Source of the DNA: Mesoterricola sediminis
GTDB taxonomy: Bacteria > Acidobacteriota > Holophagae > Holophagales > Holophagaceae
Reading direction: 5' to 3'
Length of the DNA stretch: 64,000 nt
Assembly (NCBI RefSeq): GCF_030295425.1
Contig: NZ_AP027081.1
Coordinates: forward strand, 3,393,001-3,457,000
Positions 25,417 through 33,552 of the stretch are shown in pieces. The position numbers and the translations under genes were made by a program. The notes below the pieces were generated by a model. It made no database searches. It worked only from the letters and a program-made list of their open reading frames with translations, and was not told where the DNA came from. Numbering within the stretch: position 1 is the stretch's first letter; each line of letters begins with the position of its first letter.

Positions 25417-26328
25417 TCACCCCTTCGCGCGCACCCGCGCCACGGCCGCCTCGAGCTGGGCGCGGGAGATCAGGCCATCGGACGTGGCCCGGAGGCCGCA
25501 GGTGTGCCGGGCCCCCAGCTGGCCCCGCAGCGCGGCCTCCTCCAGCGACCGGCCCTCCAGGACGTAGGCGGTGAGGAAGCCCACGGCCAGGGCGTCCCCG
25601 GCGCCGTTGGTGTCGAGCACGGGCGTGCCCGTGTCCACGGCCGGAAAGAACCGCACCTCCCGCCCGGTGGCCACGGCGCAGCCCTGGGCGCCCCGGCCGC
25701 AGACCACCACCCGGTCCGGCCGCTGGGCGGCGAGGCGGCGCATGAAGGGCGCCGGATCCGGGAAGTTGGTCCCCGAGAAGAAGAGGAGGTCCGCCGCCTC
25801 CATGAAGTCGCGCCGGTAGGGATCCGCGGGGTCCACCACGTCCTGGAGGTCGCAGGCGATGCGGAGGCCCGCCTCCCGGGCCAGGGGCAGGAGGCGGCGG
25901 GCCCAATCCGGGATGTTGACGTGGGCCAGGCGGGCGCCCGCCATCACCGCCCGGCAGAGGGCGGGGTCCGGATCCGCGTGGCGCTTGCAGTCGTAGAAGT
26001 TCTTCCGGCGGCCGTCCCCGTACATGAAGTTCACGCTGCGGGCCGTGCCGCCGGGATCCGGGGCGAGGGCCCGCACATCGATGCCGTCCGCCGCCAGGGT
26101 CTCCCGGATGGCGCGGCCGGCGAAGTCGTCCCCCACGTGGCCGATGAAGCCCGTGCGCAGGCCCAGCCGCGCGTAGCCCCGGCTGGCATAGCCGCCGGCC
26201 TGCCCCACGCAGTCCAGGTTCTCCGTGAAGTTGGCCTCCACCTCGAAATCGATGTCCCGGCCCGGCAGGTACACGTTGGTGTCCAGGCCCACGCATCCGA
26301 TGACGACGACATCCAGGGGGTGGCCCAT
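25417..26328 (-). CDS. PfkB-family carbohydrate kinase
   Basis: A 303-residue ribokinase/PfkB kinase. The N-terminal VVVIGCVGLDTNVYLPG, the GGYASRGYARLGLRTGFIGHVGDD segment with the di-glycine hinge, and the C-terminal DTNGAGDALAVGFLTAYVLEG with the catalytic Asp of the anion hole are plain. It phosphorylates a sugar, nucleoside or similar alcohol with ATP. Position 96 onward (GTARSVNFMYGDGRRKNFYDCK) hints at a sugar ligand, but no neighbour fixes it. GGAGGACCCC precedes the start. Confidence 0.85.
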   Translation of the reverse strand: MGHPLDVVVIGCVGLDTNVYLPGRDIDFEVEANFTENLDCVGQAGGYASRGYARLGLRTGFIGHVGDDFAGRAIRETLAADGIDVRALAPDPGGTARSVNFMYGDGRRKNFYDCKRHADPDPALCRAVMAGARLAHVNIPDWARRLLPLAREAGLRIACDLQDVVDPADPYRRDFMEAADLLFFSGTNFPDPAPFMRRLAAQRPDRVVVCGRGAQGCAVATGREVRFFPAVDTGTPVLDTNGAGDALAVGFLTAYVLEGRSLEEAALRGQLGARHTCGLRATSDGLISRAQLEAAVARVRAKG

Positions 26329-26389
26329 GGGGTCCTCCGGCGGGCGCTTCGACCGGCCCCCCGCATCATGGGCGCCCTCGAAGGGACCG

Positions 26390-26836
26390 TCAACCGAGGG
26401 TGGCGCCGCCGTTCCGCCGGACCCGGGCCGCGCGGACCAGGTGGCCGAGGCCGGCGGCCAGCGCCACCAGGGCCGCGCCGCCATGGACCCAGGCGAAGGC
26501 CGCCCGGAGGCCGGGGGCCACCGCCACCTGGACCAGGTAGCCGCTGAGGACGAGCACCGGGGCCGCCACCCCGACGAGCACCCCCGTGCGCCGGCCGGGC
26601 ACGCCCCCGCCCCGGTAGGCGGGCAGGGCGTGGAGGCCCGCCACGACCCCCAGGATGAAGACCATCACCGGGCCCGCCAGCACATGGGCGTGCTGGAGCC
26701 CCGCCTGCCAGGGATGGGCCTCCGGCCCGAACTCCGTCATCCGGGCGCCGAAGTAGCGGGTCCACCCGTAGCCCAGCCCCGTGGCCGTGCTGGCCGCCGC
26801 GGACCAGCGGAAGAGGATGCGCACCGGCCGGCTCAC
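26390..26836 (-). CDS. Four-helix membrane protein, cytochrome-b-like, in flavin cluster
   Basis: A 148-residue inner-membrane protein with about four hydrophobic helices. Histidines sit in helices at useful places: QAGLQHAHVLAG, VAGLHALPAY, FAWVHGGAALV and LGHLVRA. The spacing would allow b-type heme ligation, as in small DUF4405-like or cytochrome-b561-like proteins. Its start overlaps the stop of the FMN-binding gene by 4 bases, and that gene overlaps apbE, so the three form one unit. I infer electron passage between the quinone pool and an exported flavoprotein. The heme itself is inferred, not shown. Confidence 0.6.
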   Translation of the reverse strand: MSRPVRILFRWSAAASTATGLGYGWTRYFGARMTEFGPEAHPWQAGLQHAHVLAGPVMVFILGVVAGLHALPAYRGGGVPGRRTGVLVGVAAPVLVLSGYLVQVAVAPGLRAAFAWVHGGAALVALAAGLGHLVRAARVRRNGGATLG

Positions 26837-27351
26837 GGGTGGATCCCGTACAGCACCTGGGCCAGGGCCAGGCCCCGCCGGGCGGCGTCCGTGAGCGCGC
26901 CCGCGGTGAGGGTCGCCCCGGAGAGGGGGCGGATGCCCCGCTTCAGGGCCAGGTCGCCATCCAGCCGCCGCCCCTGGAACTGGCGGAGCCAGGGTTCCCG
27001 GGCCTGGTAGTCCGGCGGTTCCCGGAAGGCCACCAGCTCCACCCGGAGGATCCGGCCGTCGGCGCCCACGGCCACCAGCACGGTCTCGTCCAGGGTCCGC
27101 ACCCGGTGGGTGTCCAGGAAGGCCACCCCCACCCGGACCCCGCCGCGGGTCGCCTCGAAGGCCACCGCCGAGGGCCGGACCGGCGTCCCCGCCAGGGCCT
27201 GGGCCTCCCTCGCCTGGGCCTCGGTGAGGGCGTGGTCCCGCTTCTGCAGCGCGGCGCCCGGGAAGGCCAGGGCCGCCGCCTCCTGGGGGGCGGGAAAGGC
27301 GCCGGTCAGGGGCGCGGCCAGAAGCGCGGCCAGGACGAGGGACGGCTTCAC
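26833..27351 (-). CDS. Exported FMN-binding domain protein
   Basis: A 172-residue protein with a signal peptide (MKPSLVLAALLAAPLTGAFP) and a C-terminal FMN-binding domain. The flavinylation motif SGATLT is seen at residues 144-149, where the threonine would accept FMN through a phosphoester bond. The enzyme that attaches FMN, ApbE, is encoded directly upstream with a 4-base overlap. A four-helix membrane protein is directly downstream. Together they look like an exported flavin electron carrier, similar in logic to NqrC/RnfG or to extracytosolic flavin reductases. Confidence 0.8.
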   Translation of the reverse strand: MKPSLVLAALLAAPLTGAFPAPQEAAALAFPGAALQKRDHALTEAQAREAQALAGTPVRPSAVAFEATRGGVRVGVAFLDTHRVRTLDETVLVAVGADGRILRVELVAFREPPDYQAREPWLRQFQGRRLDGDLALKRGIRPLSGATLTAGALTDAARRGLALAQVLYGIHP

Positions 27352-28244
27352 GGGGCCTCCTTCAGGTAGATGGGATGGAGGGCCTGGAAGGCCCGGGAGG
27401 CCCGGGGCGGCGCCCCGTGGCCCAGGAAGAGCGCCGCCACCCCGTTCCGCTCCGCCCAGGCGAGCCCCGCCCGGGGGCCGAGCACGTAGAGGGCCGTGCT
27501 GAGGATATCGGCCTCCAGGCCCCCGGGGGCCACCACGGCCACGGCCCCCCAGTCCGGGCAGGGCCGGCCCGTGCGGGGATCCAGCAGATGGCGCCCCCGC
27601 TCCGCGCAGCCGCTGGTGCTCAGGGAGGCGTCCACCAGGCGGAGGCGGACCCGGGCCCGCGACCGGTCCCGGGGGTCGGCGATGTCGGCGGGCCAGGCCC
27701 CGCCCCAGGCCAGGAGCTGGCCCCCGAAGTCCAGCAGGCCCCGGGCGGCGCCCCGGGCCTGGGCCTCGGCCCGGGCCCGGTCGAGGGCGTAGCCCTTGAG
27801 GAAGCCCCCCTCCTCCAGCTGGGCCCCGCCCGTGAGGCGGATGGCCGTGGGCCCCACCTCCAGCCGGGCGATGCCCGAGGCCGCCCGGGCCGCCGCGAGC
27901 TCCGCGGGGCCGGGCCGGGCGCCCCCCGTGCGCAGGCCCCAGGCCGCCACGAGGGTCCCCAGCACGGGATCGAAGGCGCCCTCCGTGCGTTCGCTCCAGG
28001 CCCGGGCCAGGCGGAGCAGGTCCAGCCAGGCCCCGTCCAGGGGGGTCCAGGCCTCCCCCGCCCCGTTGGCCCGGCTCCAGGCGCTATCCGGCCGCCAGGT
28101 GGAGCAGGCGGCCTCGATCCGGGCCACCTCGGCCAGGGCGGCCTCGGCGGCGGCCGGGGGCAGGTCCGCCAGGGTGAGGCGGGTGCCCATGGCCAGGACC
28201 GTGCGGTCCACAGGATGGGGGGGTTGAAGGGCGGGCGGCATCAT
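27348..28244 (-). CDS. apbE: FAD:protein FMN transferase
   Basis: An ApbE protein of about 298 residues: RTVLAMGTRLTL at the start, RIEAACSTWRPDSAWSRANG, the GGFLKGYALDRA nucleotide segment, LLDFGGQLLAWG, and the metal-site ALYVLGPRAGLAWAE region near the end. It moves FMN from FAD to a Thr/Ser of target proteins in the periplasm; the adjacent FMN-binding protein is the obvious target. The start is uncertain: the ATG at 28,244, GTG at 28,211 or ATG at 28,190 are possible. A Fur-like repeat with TATTAT just before 28,244 favours one of the downstream starts. Confidence 0.85.
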   Translation of the reverse strand: MMPPALQPPHPVDRTVLAMGTRLTLADLPPAAAEAALAEVARIEAACSTWRPDSAWSRANGAGEAWTPLDGAWLDLLRLARAWSERTEGAFDPVLGTLVAAWGLRTGGARPGPAELAAARAASGIARLEVGPTAIRLTGGAQLEEGGFLKGYALDRARAEAQARGAARGLLDFGGQLLAWGGAWPADIADPRDRSRARVRLRLVDASLSTSGCAERGRHLLDPRTGRPCPDWGAVAVVAPGGLEADILSTALYVLGPRAGLAWAERNGVAALFLGHGAPPRASRAFQALHPIYLKEAP

Positions 28245-28266
28245 AATAGCGAGTCTCAATCTCAAC
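28243..28266 (-). promoter_or_regulatory. Fur-like repeat and possible -10 before apbE
   Basis: On the minus strand this reads TTGAGATTGAGACTCGC followed by TATTAT. It lines up base for base with the string before the cytochrome peroxidase gene (TTGAGAATGAGTCTCG, then TATTGT), which argues for a shared regulator. Palindrome quality is moderate, so Fur is a guess. Confidence 0.4.
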
Positions 28267-28388
28267 ACGAGGGGCCAACCCGGTCAAGCCCCCCCGACAG
28301 GCCCAGCGCCTCCCCACCCGTCTTCTGGGCCGCGCCGGCGGGCGCGGACCACGGGGGGCGGAGGCGCTGGGGAGCGCGGGGTCCGCGG

Positions 28389-29726
28389 CTACAGCTTGCA
28401 GCGCACCTGCAGGGCCACGATGTCCACCTTGTTGTGGTAGGTGCCCGACAGGTTGCCCCGCAGGAAGTCCGGGCTGCCCGGCGTGGCCTTCAGGTCCAGG
28501 ACGGAATCCTTGGCGAAGAGGTGCGTGTAGGCCACGTCCATGGACACCTTGGCGGTGAAGGCGTAGCCGACGCCCACGGAGGCCCAGAAGCGCTCGGCGT
28601 CGGGGATGCGCGGGGTGCGGTAGGTGTCGGTGGTGGGGGTCTGGTCCAGGGCCACGCCGGCCCGGAAGGTCCAGGGGCCCGCGGGCTGCCAGGTGGCGCC
28701 CACGGAATGGAACCAGGAGTCCTTCCAGTTCTCGACCGTCACGGAATCGGCCTGGCCGGTGGCGAAGGCGATGCGGATGTCCTGGAAGTGCGTCCAGAAG
28801 GTGCGGGCGGTCTCCGCCTGGAGGGTGACGCCGGGGAAGGCCTCCCAGGCCGCCCCGAGGGAGGCGGTGGCGGGCTGGTTCGCCATGGGCCGCGCGCCCC
28901 CGTCCTTGAAGACCCCGGCCAGGGGCGCGGGGACGCCCTCGTAGTGCACGTCGCCCTTGAGGCGGTAGTCGATGGCGGAGCGGTACGAGGCCCCGAAGCG
29001 GAGGGTGGACGACGGCTCGAAGAGCACCCCGGCCTTCCAGCCCAGGCCCCAGCGCTTGCCCTGCACCTTGGCGAAGCCGTCCGCCGAACCCGGCGCGTAG
29101 CCCGGGACGTGGTAGGCGGCGGCCACGGCCCCGAAGTCCACGGCATTGCTCAGCTCGGCGTCCACGTGGCGGGCGGCGAGGGCGGCGCCCACGGACCACT
29201 GGCGGTTGACGCGCCAGGCGATGCTGGGCGCGAGCTCGATGATGGTCATCTCCGAACGGAGGGCGTGGTAGCGGCCCATCCAGCCGGAGGAGTATGAGCT
29301 ACTCAACCCGAAGGGGCTGTTGAGGGACAGCCCGAGCTTGAGATCCGGGCTCAGGCTCCAGAGGGCGGCCAGGGCCGGCAGCGTCGCCGTCTCGCCCGCA
29401 TCGCCCCCGTTCCCGCCGGAGATGGTGGACCCGCCCAGGGTGGTGGCCCGGGTGGCCTTCCCGTCGACCAGGCGCGCCGAGGGCTTGATGGTGCTGAACC
29501 CGGCCACGATCTCATTGCCGTCGAAGCGGGTGAGGGTGGCCACGTTGAAGAACATGCCGCCGACGTCCGTGCCGCCGGCGCTGATGCCGGCGTAGGCGTT
29601 GCCCTGGGCGCTCGGGCTCTGCTCCCGCAGCTGGAAGCCGGAGGCGCCCAGGGGGAGGGCGGCCAGGATGGCGACCAGAGGAAGGCGGAAGGCGCCCCGG
29701 AGGGGGAGGGAGGAAGGATTCATCAT
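28389..29726 (-). CDS. OmpP1/FadL/TodX-family outer-membrane channel
   Basis: A 445-residue FadL-family barrel. The leader RLPLVAILAALPLGASG is followed by FQLREQSPSAQGNAYAGISAGGTDVGGMFFNVATL, the plug-domain signature (the 'NPA' position reads NVA here). Later come NSPFGLSSSYSSGWMGRYHAL and YRSAIDYRLKGDVHY, and the last strand is VDIVALQVRCKL. The family moves long-chain fatty acids or aromatic compounds across the outer membrane. It lies upstream of apbE on the same strand, about 120 bases away, with a possible regulatory repeat ahead of it. Confidence 0.88.
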   Translation of the reverse strand: MMNPSSLPLRGAFRLPLVAILAALPLGASGFQLREQSPSAQGNAYAGISAGGTDVGGMFFNVATLTRFDGNEIVAGFSTIKPSARLVDGKATRATTLGGSTISGGNGGDAGETATLPALAALWSLSPDLKLGLSLNSPFGLSSSYSSGWMGRYHALRSEMTIIELAPSIAWRVNRQWSVGAALAARHVDAELSNAVDFGAVAAAYHVPGYAPGSADGFAKVQGKRWGLGWKAGVLFEPSSTLRFGASYRSAIDYRLKGDVHYEGVPAPLAGVFKDGGARPMANQPATASLGAAWEAFPGVTLQAETARTFWTHFQDIRIAFATGQADSVTVENWKDSWFHSVGATWQPAGPWTFRAGVALDQTPTTDTYRTPRIPDAERFWASVGVGYAFTAKVSMDVAYTHLFAKDSVLDLKATPGSPDFLRGNLSGTYHNKVDIVALQVRCKL

Positions 29727-30011
29727 GAGGGCCCCGATGGTCAAAAGAGCAAGCCTACCAATGAACCTCGTCTTACGTAACATCAAAAATGAATGAGAGT
29801 CAGTTCTATTTGATCCGGTTCCACTTAGCGGAGGCCCTTGCGTGACCGGCCGGGCAGGTGCATCCTGGTCCCGGAGTCTGGATGCGCCTGATGCCCACGA
29901 CAACCTGGATGATGCCGGAGCTTGCCGGCGGCTCCCGCTAGGAGCCGATCCCGCGTCGAACCGAGCGGCCCCGCCTGGGGCCTGCGCTGACATCCTTCCA
30001 GGAATCCAACC
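29727..30011. promoter_or_regulatory. Divergent gap between the FadL-like gene and rsgA, with a Fur-like string and a hairpin
   Basis: No gene is seen. Around 29,790-29,812 the AT-rich string GAATGAGAGTCAGTTCTATTTG resembles the repeats before the peroxidase and apbE genes, though more weakly. At 29,929-29,947 CGGCTCC-cgcta-GGAGCCG makes a 7-bp hairpin in the rsgA leader. Promoters for both genes should be here but none is clear-cut. Confidence 0.35.
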
Positions 30012-31127
30012 ATGCATCAGCCTGCGAACGCCTTGCCGGGCCACGCCCCGGCGTCTCGCCCCTTCGAATCCCTCCAGCCCTGGGGCTGGTCCCCCGCCCT
30101 CGCCGAGGTCTGCCAGGACCGTTGTCCCCCTGGCGCCGAGCCCGGCCGCGTCGTCGCGGCCAGCCGGGGCCTCGCCCTCGTCCAGACCGCCACCGGCGAA
30201 ACCTGGTGCGCGCCCACCGGCCGCTTCCGGGCCCGCCTCCAGGCCGAGGACCTGACCCTCTGCGCCGGCGACTGGCTCCTCCTTGAACGCCCGCCCGGAG
30301 ACGGCCGGGCCTCCGCCCTGGACCTGCTGCCCCGGGGGCCGTCCCTCACCCGCCAGGGCGCCAGCGGCCGCCCCCAGGTCCTCGCCGCCCACCTGGACGT
30401 GGTCTTCCTCGTCATGGGCCTCGACCGCAACTTCAACCTGCCCCGCCTGGAGCGCCTCCTCGCCCTGGCCTGGGGCAGCGGCGCCCGGCCCGTGGTCGTG
30501 CTGACCAAGGCCGACCTCGCCGGCGAGGCCGGGCCCTTCGTGGCCCGGGTGGAGGGGGTCGCCCCCGGCGTGGCCGTCCTCGCCGTGTCCGCCCTGACGG
30601 AAACGGGCCTGGACGGCCTCCGCGCCTGCCTCCCGCCCGGCGCCACCGCCGTGCTGGTGGGGTCCTCCGGCGCAGGCAAGTCCACCCTGCTCAACGCCCT
30701 CATGGGGGAGGCGGTGCGCCGGACCCGGGAGGTCCGCGCCTCCGACGGCCGCGGGCGCCACACCACCTCCCTCCGGGAACTGTTCCGGCTCCCCGACCTG
30801 GGCTGCCTCATCGACACCCCGGGCATCCGGGAGGTGGGGCTCTGCGCCGGGGGCGCCGACCTGGACAGCACCTTCTCGGACCTCGCCGCCTGGGCCGCCT
30901 CGTGCCGCTTCCGGGACTGCACCCACGGCGCCGAGCCGGGCTGCGCCGTCCAGGCCGCCCTCGCCGAGGGCCGCCTCGACCCCGAGCGCTACGGCCACTA
31001 CCTGCGCCTGCGCCGGGAGGTGGCCTTCGAAGCGGCCCGGAGCGACGCGCGCCTGTGGCGGGAGCGGGAGGACAAGTGGAAGCGCATCGGGAAGATGTTG
31101 AAGCAGATGAAGAAGGAGCGCCCATGA
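30012..31127 (+). CDS. rsgA: Ribosome small-subunit GTPase RsgA (YjeQ)
   Basis: A 371-residue circularly permuted GTPase. An OB-fold covers about residues 40-110. The GTPase motifs come in permuted order: G4 VVLTKADL, G5 VLAVSALTETG, G1 LVGSSGAGKST, then G2 GRGRHTTSLRE and G3 LIDTPGIRE. The C-terminal zinc knuckle is CRFRDCTHGAEPGC. RsgA checks late 30S subunit assembly. The stop overlaps the RNHCP gene start by 4 bases. A 7-bp hairpin lies in its leader. Confidence 0.92.
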   Translation: MHQPANALPGHAPASRPFESLQPWGWSPALAEVCQDRCPPGAEPGRVVAASRGLALVQTATGETWCAPTGRFRARLQAEDLTLCAGDWLLLERPPGDGRASALDLLPRGPSLTRQGASGRPQVLAAHLDVVFLVMGLDRNFNLPRLERLLALAWGSGARPVVVLTKADLAGEAGPFVARVEGVAPGVAVLAVSALTETGLDGLRACLPPGATAVLVGSSGAGKSTLLNALMGEAVRRTREVRASDGRGRHTTSLRELFRLPDLGCLIDTPGIREVGLCAGGADLDSTFSDLAAWAASCRFRDCTHGAEPGCAVQAALAEGRLDPERYGHYLRLRREVAFEAARSDARLWREREDKWKRIGKMLKQMKKERP

Positions 31128-31465
31128 GCCGGGACCTCCGCCCCCCGGCCCAGGCCCCCGGGGACGCCTTCCTCTGCGCCCACTGCGGCGCCACCGTCCC
31201 CGGCGAGGCCCTGGGCACCCGGCAGCGCAACCACTGCCCCCGGTGCCTGGGCAGCCTCCACGTGGACGTGGCCGTCGGGGACCGCCGCAGCCTCTGCCGG
31301 GGCCTCATGGACCCCATCAGCCTCTGGGTGCGCCAGGGCGGCGAAGTGGCCCTCCTCCACCGATGCCGCCGCTGCGGGACCATCCGCTCCAACCGGGTCG
31401 CCGGCGACGACGACCCGGACCTCCTCCGCGGCCTCCTCCGGGGCCTGGAGGAGGCCGTGGGGTGA
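31124..31465 (+). CDS. RNHCP-domain zinc protein
   Basis: A 113-residue protein with the RNHCP domain: FLCAHCGATVP, RQRNHCPRCLGSLHVD (the naming motif), and a second pair in HRCRRCGTIRSNRVAGDDD. The four CxxC-type pairs suggest two zinc ribbons. The family often sits beside ribosome-linked genes, and here it overlaps rsgA by 4 bases, so I infer a ribosome or RNA role. The molecular function is not established. The start is the ATG within the rsgA stop. Confidence 0.82.
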   Translation: MSRDLRPPAQAPGDAFLCAHCGATVPGEALGTRQRNHCPRCLGSLHVDVAVGDRRSLCRGLMDPISLWVRQGGEVALLHRCRRCGTIRSNRVAGDDDPDLLRGLLRGLEEAVG

Positions 31466-31473
31466 GGCCCGCC

Positions 31474-31498
31474 CCCCCGCGGCCATCGCCCGCGGGGG
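31474..31498. terminator. Bidirectional GC-rich terminator
   Basis: CCCCCGCGG-ccatcgc-CCGCGGGGG is a perfect 9-bp stem between the convergent RNHCP and chemoreceptor genes. It has no T-run, but position and strength suit a two-way terminator. Confidence 0.6.
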
Positions 31499-31506
31499 CT
31501 CCCCGC

Positions 31507-33102
31507 TCAGAGTTGGAAAGCCGCCAGGGCCTGGGAGAGGTCCTCCGAGATCCGGGCCAGGCCCTGGGCGGTCCGGGCCACCTCCTGGACCGCCACCGAC
31601 ATTTCGTGGGCGCCGGAGGCGGACTGGCCGAGTTCCTGGGTGACTTCCTCCAAGCGCTGGGAGACATCCACGGCCGTCCGCCCCTGCTCCTCGGTGGCGA
31701 CCCCGATCTCTTGCATCATGCGGGCCATGGTGGTGATGGCCTGGTGGATTTCCTCCAGAAGCCGGTTGGCGGTGGCCACGTTCGTTTGGCCCGCCTCCAC
31801 GGCCTCTCGCCCCTCCCCCAGCATCCCTTCGATCTCGATCGCGGCTTGGCGACTGCGCTCGGCCAGCTTGCGCACCTCCTCCGCCACCACCGAGAACCCC
31901 TTGCCATGGGCTCCCGCCTTGGCCGCCTCTATGGCGGCGTTCAGGGACAAGAGGTTGGTCTGCCCGGCGATGGCCTGGATCACCTGGACCGAACGGGCGA
32001 TGGCCTGAGTGGTTTCATGGATGCGCGCCATGCCCCCGGCCATGGCCGACCCCGCCTGGGCGCCCGAAGCGGTGGCCTGGACGGCGGCGTCAGAGCGCCC
32101 AGCCGATTCCCGGACATGACCCGCGACCTGCTGAAGGCTGGCCGTGAACTGGCTGATGGCCGCGGCCACAGCCTCGGTCGAGGCGTGGATGGCCTCGCCG
32201 CCCTTGGCGATCTGGGTGGTGGTCGCGGAGATCTGTTCGGCGGACGCCGACAACTCATTGGCTCCGCTGGCAACAGAGGCGGAGGCGTCCTGCACGTGGC
32301 GGAGGGTCTCCTTCAGGTGGGCCGTCATGCGCTGGAGGGCCCCCACCAGGGTCCCCACCTCGTCCCGGGAGTCCACCCGCAGGTCCACCCGCAGGTCCCC
32401 CTGGGCAATGCGTTCCGCGGCCCGAACGCTTTCCGCGAGAGGACGGGTAATTATGCGCCCGATCCCCAGCCCCAAAGCCACCCCCGCGCCCACCCCACCG
32501 GCCACGAGGAGGACGGTCAGGAGCCAGGTTCGCCCGTAGAGCTGGGCGTTCGTCAGGGTCAGGCGCTCGGAGTGCTCCTGTTTCATTTGGGCCAGCGCGT
32601 CGACGATGCCCTGGACGGGCTGGACCCGCTGGGCCCCCTCCCCCAGCGAAAGCCGGGCAGCCTCCCGAGCCGCGCCCAGGGGTTCCCGGGCCGCCGTCTC
32701 CACAATCCTTCGACTGACAGGCAACCATGCCCGCAGCGTGTCCTCCAGGCGGCTCAAGGTCGCCCGCCCCTTGTCGGTGTAGTAGAGGGGACGGACGCTC
32801 ACCAGGTGCCGCTGGAGGGCAGCCTCGGCGCGGTTGTATTCGGCCAGCCGATTGGCCCTCGTCGATGCATCCGCCGCCAGGATGATGTCCTTTTCGGCCG
32901 CGAGCATGGCCTGGATCTCGGAGCCCGCCTCCTCGGCGAAATACAGCCCGGTCATTTCCGTCCGGAACATCGATTGGCCGTTCTCGTGGAAGGTGGCCAT
33001 GTTCCGCAGGCCCAGGGCTCCGATCAGGAGGCTCATGACGGACATGAACCCGATCAGCGCAAGGAGTTTCTTCTGGATGCTCAGGTCTTTCAGGAATTGC
33101 AT
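31507..33102 (-). CDS. Methyl-accepting chemotaxis protein (next to hemerythrin)
   Basis: A 531-residue chemoreceptor. The first helix is [20 protein letters not shown], the periplasmic four-helix region runs to about residue 190, and the second helix is [26 protein letters not shown] follows ([24 protein letters not shown]). The signalling hairpin tip, [25 protein letters not shown], and [17 protein letters not shown] are intact. It signals to CheA/CheW. It lies 20 bases after a bacteriohemerythrin gene, so oxygen or redox state is a likely input. Confidence 0.92.
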   Translation of the reverse strand: MQFLKDLSIQKKLLALIGFMSVMSLLIGALGLRNMATFHENGQSMFRTEMTGLYFAEEAGSEIQAMLAAEKDIILAADASTRANRLAEYNRAEAALQRHLVSVRPLYYTDKGRATLSRLEDTLRAWLPVSRRIVETAAREPLGAAREAARLSLGEGAQRVQPVQGIVDALAQMKQEHSERLTLTNAQLYGRTWLLTVLLVAGGVGAGVALGLGIGRIITRPLAESVRAAERIAQGDLRVDLRVDSRDEVGTLVGALQRMTAHLKETLRHVQDASASVASGANELSASAEQISATTTQIAKGGEAIHASTEAVAAAISQFTASLQQVAGHVRESAGRSDAAVQATASGAQAGSAMAGGMARIHETTQAIARSVQVIQAIAGQTNLLSLNAAIEAAKAGAHGKGFSVVAEEVRKLAERSRQAAIEIEGMLGEGREAVEAGQTNVATANRLLEEIHQAITTMARMMQEIGVATEEQGRTAVDVSQRLEEVTQELGQSASGAHEMSVAVQEVARTAQGLARISEDLSQALAAFQL

Positions 33103-33122
33103 CTCATGCTCCAAGCGGGGGT

Positions 33123-33542
33123 TCAACCGAGGTTGGTGAGGCCGAGGCCTTTGAGGTACTGGGCGAAGGCCATGTCCCGGACCTGGATGTGTTGGGTCAG
33201 CCAATCCCCGAGGAAGCGCGCCACTTCCAAGGTGCGGAGGTTCGCGGCCTGCCGGTCCCACTGCTCCTTGAACACCCCCACGTCCTGGATGAGCTGATAG
33301 TGCTCAAGGCTGTGGGCGGCCCGCTCCGGGTAGGCATGCCGCTGCATGGCCTCCTCTTCGGTCCGGAAATGGCGAGCGGTGTAGACGACCAGGAAGTCCA
33401 GCGTCTTGCCCACGTGGTCCCGGGGCTGGCCGCTCTGGAGTCCCGCGTAGAAATCGTTCACGGCGGTGAACAGGGTGCGGTGCTGCTCATCGATGGTCGG
33501 GATGCCGGTCATGAATCGGTCGTGCCAGGCAACAAGGGCCAT
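33123..33542 (-). CDS. Bacteriohemerythrin
   Basis: A 139-residue hemerythrin-like protein with the full di-iron ligand set: [16 protein letters not shown] (H, D region), [27 protein letters not shown] (H, E, H, H) and [13 protein letters not shown] (H, D). It binds O2 reversibly and may store, deliver or sense it. It is between the large hybrid kinase (10 bases upstream) and a chemoreceptor (20 bases downstream) in one operon. That arrangement suggests that oxygen binding feeds into taxis or the kinase. Confidence 0.93.
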   Translation of the reverse strand: MALVAWHDRFMTGIPTIDEQHRTLFTAVNDFYAGLQSGQPRDHVGKTLDFLVVYTARHFRTEEEAMQRHAYPERAAHSLEHYQLIQDVGVFKEQWDRQAANLRTLEVARFLGDWLTQHIQVRDMAFAQYLKGLGLTNLG

Positions 33543-33552
33543 GCGTCCTCCT

